From positions 62,001 through 126,000 of the forward strand of contig NZ_JABAIT010000005.1 in NCBI RefSeq assembly GCF_012843265.1: a DNA stretch of 64,000 bases. The letters run 5' to 3'. The position numbers and the translations under genes are program-made. This DNA comes from Bacillus sp. DNRA2. GTDB taxonomy: Bacteria > Bacillota > Bacilli > Bacillales > Cytobacillaceae. Positions 1 through 8,180 of the stretch are shown here, piece after piece (within the stretch, counting starts at the first letter, position 1; every line of letters starts with the position of its first letter). The notes beneath the pieces were generated by a model. It did not search any database. It saw only the letters and a list, made by a program, of their open reading frames with translations, and was not told the DNA's origin.

Positions 1-244
1 TAGGAAAATAAATGTGTTACACATATGCGAAAAATCATTTAAATGTGTTATACGATTAATATATAGTATATTACATTTCGAATCAATTCGATTTCTTCGT
101 AGAATGTAAACGATTTGTGACAAATTATTGTAGGATAAGTTTTTCCAGTTGAAAAAACAGAAAAATTCCCAATTGTTTGTCTATCCAACTTTTCATGGTA
201 AAATAGAAAACAATTAACGAAAGAATTGGAGTGTCGAAGAAGAA

Positions 245-499
245 ATGAGCGTACATAAAGCATTATCAGCACATGTTAACGGGCTAAATCATATTATTAG
301 AGAATATGCTTTGTTAGATCAAGACAGAGAAACCTTCATTGAGGAAGCCTGCCAGTTATGTAAAGCTGGACTGCCATTTAGCACTGAAAAAATTAATCAA
401 GTCACTGAAAAAATGAATCTTTTATCAAAAAAGATTGAAAATCTACCTGAACGACAAATGGTTAGCGTCCAAATGGTTCAGGAGTATGTAAGCAAATAG
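245..499 (+). CDS. DUF2533 family protein (YpbS-like)
   Basis: An 84-residue, soluble, mostly helical protein with no signal peptide or membrane segment. The opening MSVHKA-SAH, the central C-L-C-K segment and the closing V-EYV resemble the YpbS/DUF2533 family of Bacillus as I remember it; no molecular function is known for that family. A GGAG ribosome binding site lies just before the ATG. The gene stands alone and is followed at once by a strong terminator. The family call is from memory of a short protein and is only moderately secure; that it is a real gene is well supported by length, start signal and terminator. Confidence 0.6.
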   Translation: MSVHKALSAHVNGLNHIIREYALLDQDRETFIEEACQLCKAGLPFSTEKINQVTEKMNLLSKKIENLPERQMVSVQMVQEYVSK

Positions 500-515
500 G
501 ACATACTAATCATCA

Positions 516-566
516 AAAAGCTGCCCCAAAGTTAGTGAACTGACTGAACTTTAGGGTGGCTTTTTT
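516..566 (+). terminator. Rho-independent terminator
   Basis: An inverted repeat (AAAAGCTGCCCCAAAGTT with AACTTTAGGGTGGCTTTT) followed by a T run. It ends the YpbS-like gene; the A-rich left arm means it may also serve the convergent gene. Confidence 0.85.
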
Positions 567-1029
567 ATTTCCGTAGTAGTTGTTTAAACCAAAAATAAAC
601 CAATGTAATCAATTGTAAATAAATAAAAAAACCAAAAACCGTATAGTAATGATGCCAGTTCAACTGATGGCTAAACCATCCTTGTTCTTCGGCAAACTTT
701 TCAAAAACAGCTGCAAGCATACCCAAACTAAGAATCAACCCCGTTCGCTTCCATCCCTTTATCATTGAAATTACCGAAAAATAGACGTAAAGACTAAATG
801 GCAGGACAATCAAAGTAAACAAAATGTTGATTGAGAAAATTTCTGGAAATGGGCGCATCGGAAAGCTGTACAAACCATGCCCTACAAAATATAAATCTAA
901 ATAGGTTGCTACTAAACTTCCAAACAGGATTGTTGACAGCCGTTCAACAAAATTGTTAGGTCCATATCGAGACAGCTTTTTTAGCGATGACGGCGATCTC
1001 AAGTTTCTCAAGTGTTTGACAATACTCAC
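565..1029 (-). CDS. CBO0543-family-like integral membrane protein
   Basis: About 154 residues with four or five hydrophobic segments. The pattern YLDLYFVGHGLYSFPMRPFP near the N-terminus, with Trp/His-rich C-terminal helices (GWFSHQLNWHHYYT), is typical of the small polytopic proteins annotated as CBO0543 family in Bacillus and Clostridium; their role is unknown. The GTG at 1029 is preferred because AGGTGGGG lies 9 nt upstream; an alternative GTG lies at 1044. The start lies inside the end of the YppC-like gene (74-nt overlap), so the two are probably transcribed together. The gene abuts the terminator at 516-566. Confidence 0.6.
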   Translation of the reverse strand: MSIVKHLRNLRSPSSLKKLSRYGPNNFVERLSTILFGSLVATYLDLYFVGHGLYSFPMRPFPEIFSINILFTLIVLPFSLYVYFSVISMIKGWKRTGLILSLGMLAAVFEKFAEEQGWFSHQLNWHHYYTVFGFFIYLQLITLVYFWFKQLLRK

Positions 1030-2095
1030 GTTTAATATCCCCACCTAGTTTTTCCTGGTCTTCAATTAAATACTCTAAAACATCGATATCCTTATACCAA
1101 TCTCCCCCTTCAGCAGGTTCATGGCGAACGTCATTCCATACATATTGTAGTTGTGGGCTATATATTCTTGGCATTCCAGCCTTAAGGCGACAGCCATTTA
1201 GTCTCTTTAGTTGATAAATTTTACCTGGGGTCCCCTCTTTAACTACAGAAAACAGCTTTGGCCAATAATCATTTCTTGAACCAGTATGTGGTGTTGAGAG
1301 CGCCCATTGATAAACCCTTTCCAAAACTTGCTTGTTTCGAAATAACAGCCCATATAAGACCTTACCAAGCAAAATCCGTTGCCTCAATGAATCAAACTGC
1401 GGTAAAGGCTTCCCAATCAGCTCTATTTTTGAACCCTTAGAATAAGGGAATAAAATATGTGTAAATGAAAACAGCTCCTGCAGCTTGAACTGTAGTGTAT
1501 TTATCACATTGGTTTTAAAATGTGGTTTTTGTATCACTCGTTCCTCTAAATAACTTTGTTCATTGACTACAAGAGCCATGGTTAACATATACTGATTATG
1601 GTAAACAAAGAAATGATTCCACATTGCTTCCATGAACATCGAAACTCCGAAATGGGATAGCAAATGAAATAATGGTTTCCCTCGCTTTAGGCTTTCCTCA
1701 TAAAGTAAAAATTGTGGATAGGCATCTTGAAAAATAAGCCAGTTCCCACGTTCGAGAAACGAAAAAAACTGATGCCTTTCATTACTTGAGAGCAAAACCG
1801 CTAAAAACTCTCCTTCTAAATCCGTCATATTCCAACCGCCGTTTCTAGACACCATATGACCGAGAAACGCCCAATGAATTTCTGGATGACTTTTATAAAA
1901 ATCGAGATAAGCCTTTGTTCGCGTAAGATTATTACGATTCCATCTTTGTGTCTCACTATGAATCCGATTAATCAAATACATCTCATCCTTCGTAATTGGA
2001 GGCGATGGATTAGTCTCACTTGTTAATTGTTTTTTTTTCAACAAATCTTTCTTGAGCACAACTAATGACAGAGGAAGCTTAGGTAGAGGTTTCAC
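956..2095 (-). CDS. DUF2515 family protein (YppC-like)
   Basis: A 379-residue soluble protein resembling B. subtilis YppC (DUF2515), a Bacillus family of unknown function. It is rich in aromatic residues and has no recognisable catalytic motif. The frame opens only at a GTG at 2095 that has no good ribosome binding site. A much better start (ATG at 2129, preceded by AAGGGGGAG) lies upstream but runs into a stop after seven codons; loss of one base from the 8-nt A/T run at 2114-2121 would fuse it in frame, adding MGNFFLNKKPAV. The gene may therefore be slightly mis-sequenced, phase-variable or damaged at its 5' end. It is divergent from sqhC. Confidence 0.7.
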   Translation of the reverse strand: MKPLPKLPLSLVVLKKDLLKKKQLTSETNPSPPITKDEMYLINRIHSETQRWNRNNLTRTKAYLDFYKSHPEIHWAFLGHMVSRNGGWNMTDLEGEFLAVLLSSNERHQFFSFLERGNWLIFQDAYPQFLLYEESLKRGKPLFHLLSHFGVSMFMEAMWNHFFVYHNQYMLTMALVVNEQSYLEERVIQKPHFKTNVINTLQFKLQELFSFTHILFPYSKGSKIELIGKPLPQFDSLRQRILLGKVLYGLLFRNKQVLERVYQWALSTPHTGSRNDYWPKLFSVVKEGTPGKIYQLKRLNGCRLKAGMPRIYSPQLQYVWNDVRHEPAEGGDWYKDIDVLEYLIEDQEKLGGDIKREYCQTLEKLEIAVIAKKAVSIWT

Positions 2096-2204
2096 TGCTG
2101 GTTTTTTATTCAGAAAAAAAATTACCCATCTCCCCCTTCAAGTCATTCTTTTTTGCAAACCGAATATTTATGGAGTAAAAACATAAGTTGGGAGAGAATT
2201 GACC

Positions 2205-4097
2205 GTGACGTTTACGAATGTGGAGTCAGGAATACAACGTTTAATTGAACAGCTTAAAAAGGATCAATCTCCCCTTGGTACGTGGGAATATCCCTTTGAA
2301 ACTGGCATCTCGACAGATGCTTATATGATTATTTTATTAAGAACGCTTGAGATAAATGATGAGGAGTTAATTCAACAGCTGGCAAGACGAATCATGCATC
2401 GGCAGCAAGACAACGGTGCTTGGAAACTATTTGATGATGAGGGTACAGGAAATATTACGACAACAGTGGAAGCTTACTATAGTCTGCTTTATTCAGGATT
2501 CTACAAATCTAGCAGTCCGGAGTTAGAACGGGCAAAACGTTTTATTTTGGCTAAGGGTGGCCTAGACAACATCCATATGTTTGCAAAAATTATGCTTTGT
2601 TTAACAGGTCAAATGAAGTGGCCAACCTTTTTTCCGATTCCTGTTGAATTCATGCTCTTACCTAATTCAGCCCCCGTGAATTTCTTTAGCCTCTCTGTGT
2701 TTGGGCGTGCTAATCTCAGTCCGATTATGATTTTAGCAGATAAGAAATGTAGTATCCGAACAGCTAAAAGTCCAGATCTTTCACACCTCCGCATAAATAG
2801 ACAGTTACAGGTCCATGATGAGGAACTGAATTTTAGTCGATCAACAAAATGGCAGACGTTAGCCTCAATCATTGAGCAAGGCTTAACTGCGGTAATTGGT
2901 TTACCATCGCGAATGAAAAAGGTGGCCACCCAGAAAGCAAAACAATATATGTTGGATAGACTTGAGGGCGATGGGACTTTTTTGAATTATTTTAGTTCAA
3001 CTTTTTTAATGATTTTCGCCCTACTTGCTTTAGGCAAATCAAAAAACGACCCCCTTATCACGAAGGCCGTATCAGGCTTAATCAATTTGCGTACGAAAAT
3101 TGACGGTCATACTCACATCCAATACACAACGGCTACCGTTTGGAATACCGCACTAATCAGTACCGCATTGCAAGAAGCAGGCGTTTCTACACAAGATCCT
3201 TCCGTATTGCGAGCGAACCAATATTTGCTCTCGCAGCAGCAAACAAAATTTGGAGATTGGCAGCTTCATAACCAGCAGGGGAAGCCTGGCGGCTGGGGTT
3301 TCTCCCATATTAATACATTTCATCCCGATATCGATGATACGACCGCTGCTTTACGTGCCGTAGCTAGAAGTGTGCGCTTAAAGCGTGAAGCCCGCTTTGC
3401 TTGGGAAAAGGGTATAAAGTGGCTCGTCTCTATGCAAAACGACGACGGTGGCTGGCCATCCTTTGAACGAAACATTAATCAGGACTGGCTGGAACTATTA
3501 CCATTCGAAAAAGCTGAATTCTTAATCGCTGACCCGTCAACACCAGATTTAACTGGTAGGACATTACAATTTTTTGGTCATTATACGAAACTCGCAGACA
3601 ATCACCCGATTATCACTAGAGCAATTCAATCACTATTCGAGCAGCAAGAGAAAAACGGAGCTTGGTATGGACGGTGGGGCATCTGCTATCTATACGGGAC
3701 TTGGGCAGCCCTGACAGGACTTAGCGCAGTTGGAGTCCATGCCAAACATCCGTCAATCGAAAAGGCGATCACGTGGTTAGAAGCTCAACAAAATCAAGAT
3801 GGTGGATGGGGAGAATCTTGCTTAAGTGACGAGGTGAAGCGTTATGTACCCTTAAGCAATAGCACCCTAACTGATACTGCTTGGGCTGTTGATGCATTAA
3901 TTTCCGTTTCAAACGTTGCAACACAGTCTATTGAAGCAGGTATCCATTATTTGCTTCGATCTCTAGAGCGAAATGATTGGACGACAGCCTATCCCAAAGG
4001 CCAAGGGATGGCAGGAGGTTTCTATATTCATTACCATAGCTATCGGTATATTTTCCCCCTCCTTGCACTATCCCATTATCGAAATAAGTTTTTATAG
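2205..4097 (+). CDS. sqhC: Squalene-hopene / tetraprenyl-curcumene cyclase family protein
   Basis: A 630-residue terpene cyclase. The catalytic acid motif D-I-D-D lies at residues 375-378 in the sequence FHPDIDDTTA. QW-type repeats are visible (DNGAWKLF, NDDGGWPSF, QDGGWGES) along with the C-terminal GRWGICYLYGTW signature. The class II fold protonates a polyprene to start cyclisation. In Bacillus the homologue SqhC makes sporulenes from tetraprenyl-curcumene, protecting spores against oxidants; squalene to hopene is the other possible reaction and sequence alone does not decide. GTG at 2205 is chosen because GGAGAG lies 8 nt upstream; the TTG at 2199 would sit only 2 nt from it. Monocistronic, ended by the hairpin at 4302-4337. 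Confidence 0.9.
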   Translation: MTFTNVESGIQRLIEQLKKDQSPLGTWEYPFETGISTDAYMIILLRTLEINDEELIQQLARRIMHRQQDNGAWKLFDDEGTGNITTTVEAYYSLLYSGFYKSSSPELERAKRFILAKGGLDNIHMFAKIMLCLTGQMKWPTFFPIPVEFMLLPNSAPVNFFSLSVFGRANLSPIMILADKKCSIRTAKSPDLSHLRINRQLQVHDEELNFSRSTKWQTLASIIEQGLTAVIGLPSRMKKVATQKAKQYMLDRLEGDGTFLNYFSSTFLMIFALLALGKSKNDPLITKAVSGLINLRTKIDGHTHIQYTTATVWNTALISTALQEAGVSTQDPSVLRANQYLLSQQQTKFGDWQLHNQQGKPGGWGFSHINTFHPDIDDTTAALRAVARSVRLKREARFAWEKGIKWLVSMQNDDGGWPSFERNINQDWLELLPFEKAEFLIADPSTPDLTGRTLQFFGHYTKLADNHPIITRAIQSLFEQQEKNGAWYGRWGICYLYGTWAALTGLSAVGVHAKHPSIEKAITWLEAQQNQDGGWGESCLSDEVKRYVPLSNSTLTDTAWAVDALISVSNVATQSIEAGIHYLLRSLERNDWTTAYPKGQGMAGGFYIHYHSYRYIFPLLALSHYRNKFL

Positions 4098-4140
4098 TAG
4101 GACTCTGTTTTTGCTGAATGTTGATCACACACTGTTTGAA

Positions 4141-4279
4141 AATAAGCGGAGGAATTCCGTTAATGTTATCCAAATCGTTGAATTTAGTCCTTTTTAGAGC
4201 ATTTAGTCGGAAAACTTCCGCTTATTTCGGATATTTTGTCCCCCACTTTTTACATTAGGCGGAAATTATCCGCCTATGA
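4141..4279. repeat. Three degenerate GCGGAA/TTCCGC palindromes
   Basis: Three imperfect palindromes of about 24 bp lie in the 3' intergenic region of sqhC: 4141-4164 (AAGCGGAGGAATTCCGTT), 4202-4225 (AGTCGGAAAACTTCCGCT) and 4256-4279 (TAGGCGGAAATTATCCGCCT). They share a GGCGGAA-TTCCGCC core. They look like copies of one dispersed intergenic palindromic repeat and not three unrelated terminators, since none has a T tail. Confidence 0.5.
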
Positions 4280-4301
4280 TCTCTTTCAATTCGAAAATCA
4301 C

Positions 4302-4337
4302 AAAACCCCATTTCCTTAATAAAGAAATGGGGTTTTT
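4302..4337 (+). terminator. Rho-independent terminator, sqhC
   Basis: A stem AAAACCCCATTTC / GAAATGGGGTTTT with an 8-nt loop and a T run on the plus strand. The A-rich left arm makes it usable from the minus strand too. Confidence 0.85.
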
Positions 4338-4386
4338 TGTATTTACGAATCCTTGGCTACAAATGATAGAAGTCTACGGCCCCCAC

Positions 4387-4869
4387 TTATGATGCTTGAT
4401 TAAAGGTTTGAGCAAATTGTTTGATGGAATCAACATTAAAGGTTGAAGTATCACTTGCAACACCGGCAACCTTTTTAATAATGATCCGTTCAATTAAATT
4501 CATATCAGCAAATATGAATTCGCCACCAAAAAGTCCTTCAGATTTAGCAACGGCGCGGAGGTCGGCTGGATAGGCATTTTCAAACTGTTCATTTGCCCCT
4601 TCACCATCTCGGTAACAGCAAAGGAAAAATCCTAACCTTTTGGTTAGCAATATGTCATGATTATTGTTGATGAATTGCTTTACCTTGCGCTGAATATTAC
4701 CAGCATGGATTGACCCACCGATGATTACGGCATCATAGGAGGATAAATCGGGGTCTCTGTATTGGCTTAGATCAACTCTATCCACCTTACCTTCTAATTG
4801 TTCTGCTAAAATTCTCGCAGCCTTGGCAGTGGTGCCATGTGATGAACAGTATACAATAATGCTTTTCAT
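4387..4869 (-). CDS. Flavodoxin domain protein (HemG-like, Flavodoxin_5)
   Basis: A 160-residue flavodoxin-fold protein. The N-terminal phosphate-binding loop YCSSHGTTAKAA and the segment GGSIHAGNIQRKVKQFI are typical of the Flavodoxin_5 group, which includes the FMN-dependent protoporphyrinogen oxidase HemG. It probably binds FMN and carries electrons in the cytoplasm; HemG activity is not implied, since Firmicutes with this protein generally use other haem enzymes. The start has AAGGAGG 8-9 nt upstream. It stands alone between two hairpins. Confidence 0.75.
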   Translation of the reverse strand: MKSIIVYCSSHGTTAKAARILAEQLEGKVDRVDLSQYRDPDLSSYDAVIIGGSIHAGNIQRKVKQFINNNHDILLTKRLGFFLCCYRDGEGANEQFENAYPADLRAVAKSEGLFGGEFIFADMNLIERIIIKKVAGVASDTSTFNVDSIKQFAQTFNQAS

Positions 4870-4907
4870 GAATTTGCCCTCCTTATCTCACTCTTAAAAA
4901 TAATAAT

Positions 4908-4945
4908 ACCCAGCTCAAACATAAGCTCTTATGTTCTAAGCTGGG
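4908..4945 (-). terminator. Stem-loop, probable terminator of the YdeI-like gene
   Basis: CCCAGCT-CAA-ACATAAG paired with CTTATGT-TCT-AAGCTGGG, a long stem with a 3-nt internal mismatch. On the minus strand it is followed by an imperfect T-rich tail (TATTATTATTTTT), so termination may be weak. Confidence 0.6.
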
Positions 4946-5067
4946 ATTCTGTGTAGTTTGAGCTGTATTCGGTTACTAAGCAAAAGTATTAAGATGACTA
5001 CTTCTATCATAGTTGATTTGACAAGTTTACCCTCGAAAAAATTCCGAAATTTTTTTGAATTAATAAT

Positions 5068-5727
5068 TTATTTTTTCTTCTGTCGATATAAGTCCATCGT
5101 TTTGTAACCTTGCCCTAGTACCTCCATCATTTGCTGCTGCCGTCTTTCTCGAGTCGCCTGCTGTTTTGCCGAAAATATATACCGTGCCCAATCACGCTGA
5201 TAGCCTGGTGTTAACTCCTGGAAGATTGCAAAAACATCCGGGGCATTATTCGACAGATATGCTTCTACATCTTCAACATTTTCAATATAGTCGTCAACAC
5301 ATTGACTAGAGGCGGTAGATTTCTTAGCCTTCCTTTTCTCCCGCTTTAAACCAACGACAGTAAACACATCATCCATGCTGACCATGCGTGAGAATTTAAT
5401 TTCGCTGTTACCCACATATCCGTCGTCGTCATTCACCTTCATTGCCGGGAATATTTCATCACGGTGAACATATGTCTCGTAGCGCTTGTTTCCCTTTTTC
5501 GGATAGGCAAAGAATAAATAGCCTTTTTCACCAAGAAGCTTGTCATTATTAATGATTTGTTGAGTCTCTGAAACCATCTCATCAATATTTGTTATAAAAA
5601 TAAAAATACAATCATGTCCTTGCGATACAGATGTTGCACTTCCAGGTAGGATGTCATAATCCGCTGGTTGATTAATAATCACTAAGTTATGATATTTTTC
5701 GAGTTTAAGTTTCGTTGCGATTGACAT
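5068..5727 (-). CDS. YdeI/OmpD-associated-type protein with DUF3052-like N-terminus
   Basis: A 219-residue soluble protein. Residues 1-130 look like the DUF3052 domain (hydrophobic strand HNLVIINQPADYDIL, then FAYPKKGNKRYE). Residues 150-219 carry the YdeI/OmpD-associated signature LTPGYQRDWARYIFSAK followed by repeated ATRERRQQQM and LGQGYK. The biochemical role of this family is not established; a bacteriocin-protection role has been suggested for YdeI. The C-terminus is basic (YRQKKK). It has its own promoter region, divergent from the next gene, and a GGAG-type ribosome binding site. Confidence 0.7.
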   Translation of the reverse strand: MSIATKLKLEKYHNLVIINQPADYDILPGSATSVSQGHDCIFIFITNIDEMVSETQQIINNDKLLGEKGYLFFAYPKKGNKRYETYVHRDEIFPAMKVNDDDGYVGNSEIKFSRMVSMDDVFTVVGLKREKRKAKKSTASSQCVDDYIENVEDVEAYLSNNAPDVFAIFQELTPGYQRDWARYIFSAKQQATRERRQQQMMEVLGQGYKTMDLYRQKKK

Positions 5728-5860
5728 ACATTGCTCCTTCTTTAGGTTGTTTTTCTTTTACTATATAAGGAATGGAATCAGAACACAAAAATTAGGCATC
5801 TGCACCATTACTTTACAAATTGTATATACATGTAGCAAACGAATGTAAGGAGTGGTGTCC

Positions 5861-6475
5861 ATGTTTCAACATCCGGCGCTTGTCCAGACACATCAACATA
5901 TTGAACCAAACAAAAAAATCGAAATTTATTATCCAATGATTTCTGGTTTAACAAATCATAGCGTACAGCAGCACATTAATCGGAGCGTAATGGACGCCTA
6001 TCATCAATTATTGAAGGAACGTAGCTATTACGAGCCATCACTCCTTGAATTAAATGGCTGGTTTGAGGTAAAAACGAATCAGCGTGGCATTTTTAGTGTG
6101 GCATTATATGTTTATTCCTACACAGGCGGAGCCCATGGCATGACAACCATTCGGACGCTCACCTTTGATATGACAACTGGTAAACAATACACTTTAACTG
6201 ATTTATTTAAAGCAGGCTCGAACTATCAAACTAAGCTGCTAGATATCATTAAGTTTCAAATAAAACAACGCGAGATTCCGGTCATAAGCGAACCAATAAA
6301 TTTTCCTGGAAACAATAATTTTTATATAGCTGATAAAAGTTTAATTCTTTTTTATCAGCTATATGATTTAGCACCCTACTATTATGGGATTACTTATTTC
6401 CCAATCAGCATTTATGACCTCCAAAATATCATTGACGAAAATGGCCCACTTGGAAAAATGATGGGTTCATTTTAA
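5861..6475 (+). CDS. DUF3298/DUF4163-type protein
   Basis: A 204-residue protein with the DUF3298 hallmark YTGGAHGMTTIRTLTFD in the middle and a C-terminal half ending in a Tyr-rich strand (YDLAPYYYGI, then FPISIYDL). Related domains occur in the extracytoplasmic part of RsiV anti-sigma factors and in stand-alone secreted or cytoplasmic proteins. This copy shows no signal peptide, so a cytoplasmic location is likely and the function is unknown. ATG at 5861 is chosen because AAGGAG lies 8 nt upstream; GTG codons at 5852 and 5855 overlap that site. It converges on the lipoprotein gene 19 bp downstream. Confidence 0.7.
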   Translation: MFQHPALVQTHQHIEPNKKIEIYYPMISGLTNHSVQQHINRSVMDAYHQLLKERSYYEPSLLELNGWFEVKTNQRGIFSVALYVYSYTGGAHGMTTIRTLTFDMTTGKQYTLTDLFKAGSNYQTKLLDIIKFQIKQREIPVISEPINFPGNNNFYIADKSLILFYQLYDLAPYYYGITYFPISIYDLQNIIDENGPLGKMMGSF

Positions 6476-6494
6476 GTTTCTCTAATCAAACATA

Positions 6495-6938
6495 TTATTT
6501 TGGAACAGGTGTTGGTGTTGGTTCACCGTAATCATCGTATTTTTTAGTGATATAGTTATATATCTCTTTTCGATCTTTACCATCTAAGTGCATTTCTGTC
6601 GCCTCATTTGCAATGACCACACATATATCACAGGCAATGCCCATTTGGTCCCAGCCTGTCACATTTTTGTCCTTGCCAAAACTATCCACAAAGCAATCCA
6701 GCACACTTTCATGGCCATCAGAACCATTACAACCGCAGTAGCAGGGAGCTGCCGATAACGCTTCGGGGTATGTTGCTGCCATAATATAGGTGTTTTGAAT
6801 CTTTTCAGATGTATTTAGGACATAGTCTGGCAACTCAATGTGCTTTGAATCTAATACCAAGTCTTCTTTCTTACCGCAACCGACTAAAATTAAAACAAAC
6901 AAAATACTAATCATGCCCAACAGTTTTAAACTTTCCAT
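6495..6938 (-). CDS. PCYCGC-motif lipoprotein
   Basis: A 147-residue lipoprotein. The N-terminus is a signal peptide with lipobox L-V-G-C (LILVGCGKK), so the mature protein should be anchored by its Cys to the outer face of the membrane. The family hallmark PCYCGCN is present, followed by DGHESVLDCF and further Cys (ACDICVV), which suggests metal or redox chemistry, unproven. The C-terminus is Pro/Thr rich. ATG at 6938 is chosen for its signal peptide and GAGGTG site; a longer in-frame extension to 7043 has neither. Confidence 0.8.
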   Translation of the reverse strand: MESLKLLGMISILFVLILVGCGKKEDLVLDSKHIELPDYVLNTSEKIQNTYIMAATYPEALSAAPCYCGCNGSDGHESVLDCFVDSFGKDKNVTGWDQMGIACDICVVIANEATEMHLDGKDRKEIYNYITKKYDDYGEPTPTPVPK

Positions 6939-7205
6939 GCTGTTCACCTCGTTGTGGAATTTATTACACGTACGTAACTTTAAAATTTTCATAAGTGTTT
7001 TAGGTAAAAGATTTTCTCCACCCGCTTCAATCATAAAATTCAAACTCTAATCGAACAGTAACTTTTCTCACTAAACACCTTAGTAATTATCGATATCAAT
7101 GATTAATATTAATCTATAAAATCGATACCAAACAACTGCATATATTTATATCGAGGTGAAAGTCTTCCTGCCCGGTTAAGCGAGGTAAATCAGGTAATAA
7201 AAATA

Positions 7206-7228
7206 AGCCAATCCCAAAGATTGGCTTA
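7206..7228 (-). terminator. Rho-independent terminator of the HemD-like gene
   Basis: AAGCCAATC paired with GATTGGCTT; on the minus strand it is followed by TATTTTTATTA. It lies just past the stop codon of the gene at 7236-8057. Confidence 0.75.
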
Positions 7229-7235
7229 AAACACA

Positions 7236-8057
7236 TCAATTAGAAGTTTCAATTTGCTCATAGTATCGAGCCAATTCAATAATCATGGCTCCCATTCGTT
7301 CAAATTCCGGAGCAATTAATCGCTCGACACCTTCTTCACGTATCGCCTCTGCCGTTATTTTTCCGACGGCAACTGCAAGTGCATCTGAATTGAAAACATC
7401 AATAAGCTTATCAACAATTCCCTTTTCCTTGGCGTACTCGAATAAGAAGCGTACCTGTACAGCAGTGGTAAAACAGACGGCATTCACTTTATGAGATAAA
7501 AGTTCCTGACACAGTTGTTCAACGGTTTCCGTTTGCGGTGGAATATGTTGATAGGGCAATATTTGCTGTACTGTAGCTCCGTTTTCTTCAAGAAAACGAA
7601 TCAACGAAGGCGCTGCTTCACCATGAAGCTGTACTAGAACTCTCTTTCCAGTAAAATCATCATGCTGCAGATTTCGAACGAGCCCCCGATTAGTCCCATC
7701 ATCATCGATGGCGACTGGTGTAATCCCAATTTTCTTCAAGACACCTAGGGTTTTGTATCCTCGAGCACCAATCTTTGCTTCATTAAGACGACTCAGGAAT
7801 TCCGCCTTCTTACCCATTTTATCAGCGAGGTCAATCAGCGTATCTGTGCCAATTCCAGTTGTTAAAATTACCCAATCGGCTCCCTCTTCAATAAATTTTC
7901 GGAGATCTGGCTCCACTTCTTTTTCTGCTAAAAATACAGTTCCTTGGAGTGGACGGATGACAGCCATCCCACCTTGTTTTTCAATTAAAGCTGAAATCTC
8001 CTCCAACTTGCGACTGCCGGCAATCGCAATCGTTTTTCCGGTTAATGCATGACCCAT
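7236..8057 (-). CDS. Uroporphyrinogen-III synthase family protein (HemD-like)
   Basis: A 273-residue protein with the two-lobed HemD architecture: start IAIAGSRKLEEISALIEKQGG, central WVILTTGIGTDTL, and second-lobe LPYQHIPP, then VCFTTAVQVRFLFEYA and VAVGKITAEAI. HemD closes hydroxymethylbilane to uroporphyrinogen III. This gene is alone, not within a hemAXCDBL operon, and resembles the extra HemD-like proteins of Bacillus that sit near nitrite reductase or sirohaem genes, so it may serve sirohaem synthesis or be a paralogue of uncertain activity. ATG at 8057 has AAAGGGGAG upstream. Confidence 0.8.
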   Translation of the reverse strand: MGHALTGKTIAIAGSRKLEEISALIEKQGGMAVIRPLQGTVFLAEKEVEPDLRKFIEEGADWVILTTGIGTDTLIDLADKMGKKAEFLSRLNEAKIGARGYKTLGVLKKIGITPVAIDDDGTNRGLVRNLQHDDFTGKRVLVQLHGEAAPSLIRFLEENGATVQQILPYQHIPPQTETVEQLCQELLSHKVNAVCFTTAVQVRFLFEYAKEKGIVDKLIDVFNSDALAVAVGKITAEAIREEGVERLIAPEFERMGAMIIELARYYEQIETSN

Positions 8058-8180
8058 ATGATCTCCCCTTTGTTATATATATGTATATACATTACCTTAC
8101 CAAACCGAGGAGAAAAAAACGAATATTTATACTATTCTGTGATGCCATTTTAAAAGAATACTGTAAAAAGCCGACCTCAT

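Noticed and set aside
48-272. A 74-codon minus-strand frame at the left edge
   Set aside because: AT-rich, no ribosome binding site, overlaps the promoter and start of the YpbS-like gene.
3928-4197. Two short frames at the 3' end of sqhC (minus 3928-4173 and plus 3973-4197)
   Set aside because: They overlap sqhC and the palindromic repeats and have no start signals.
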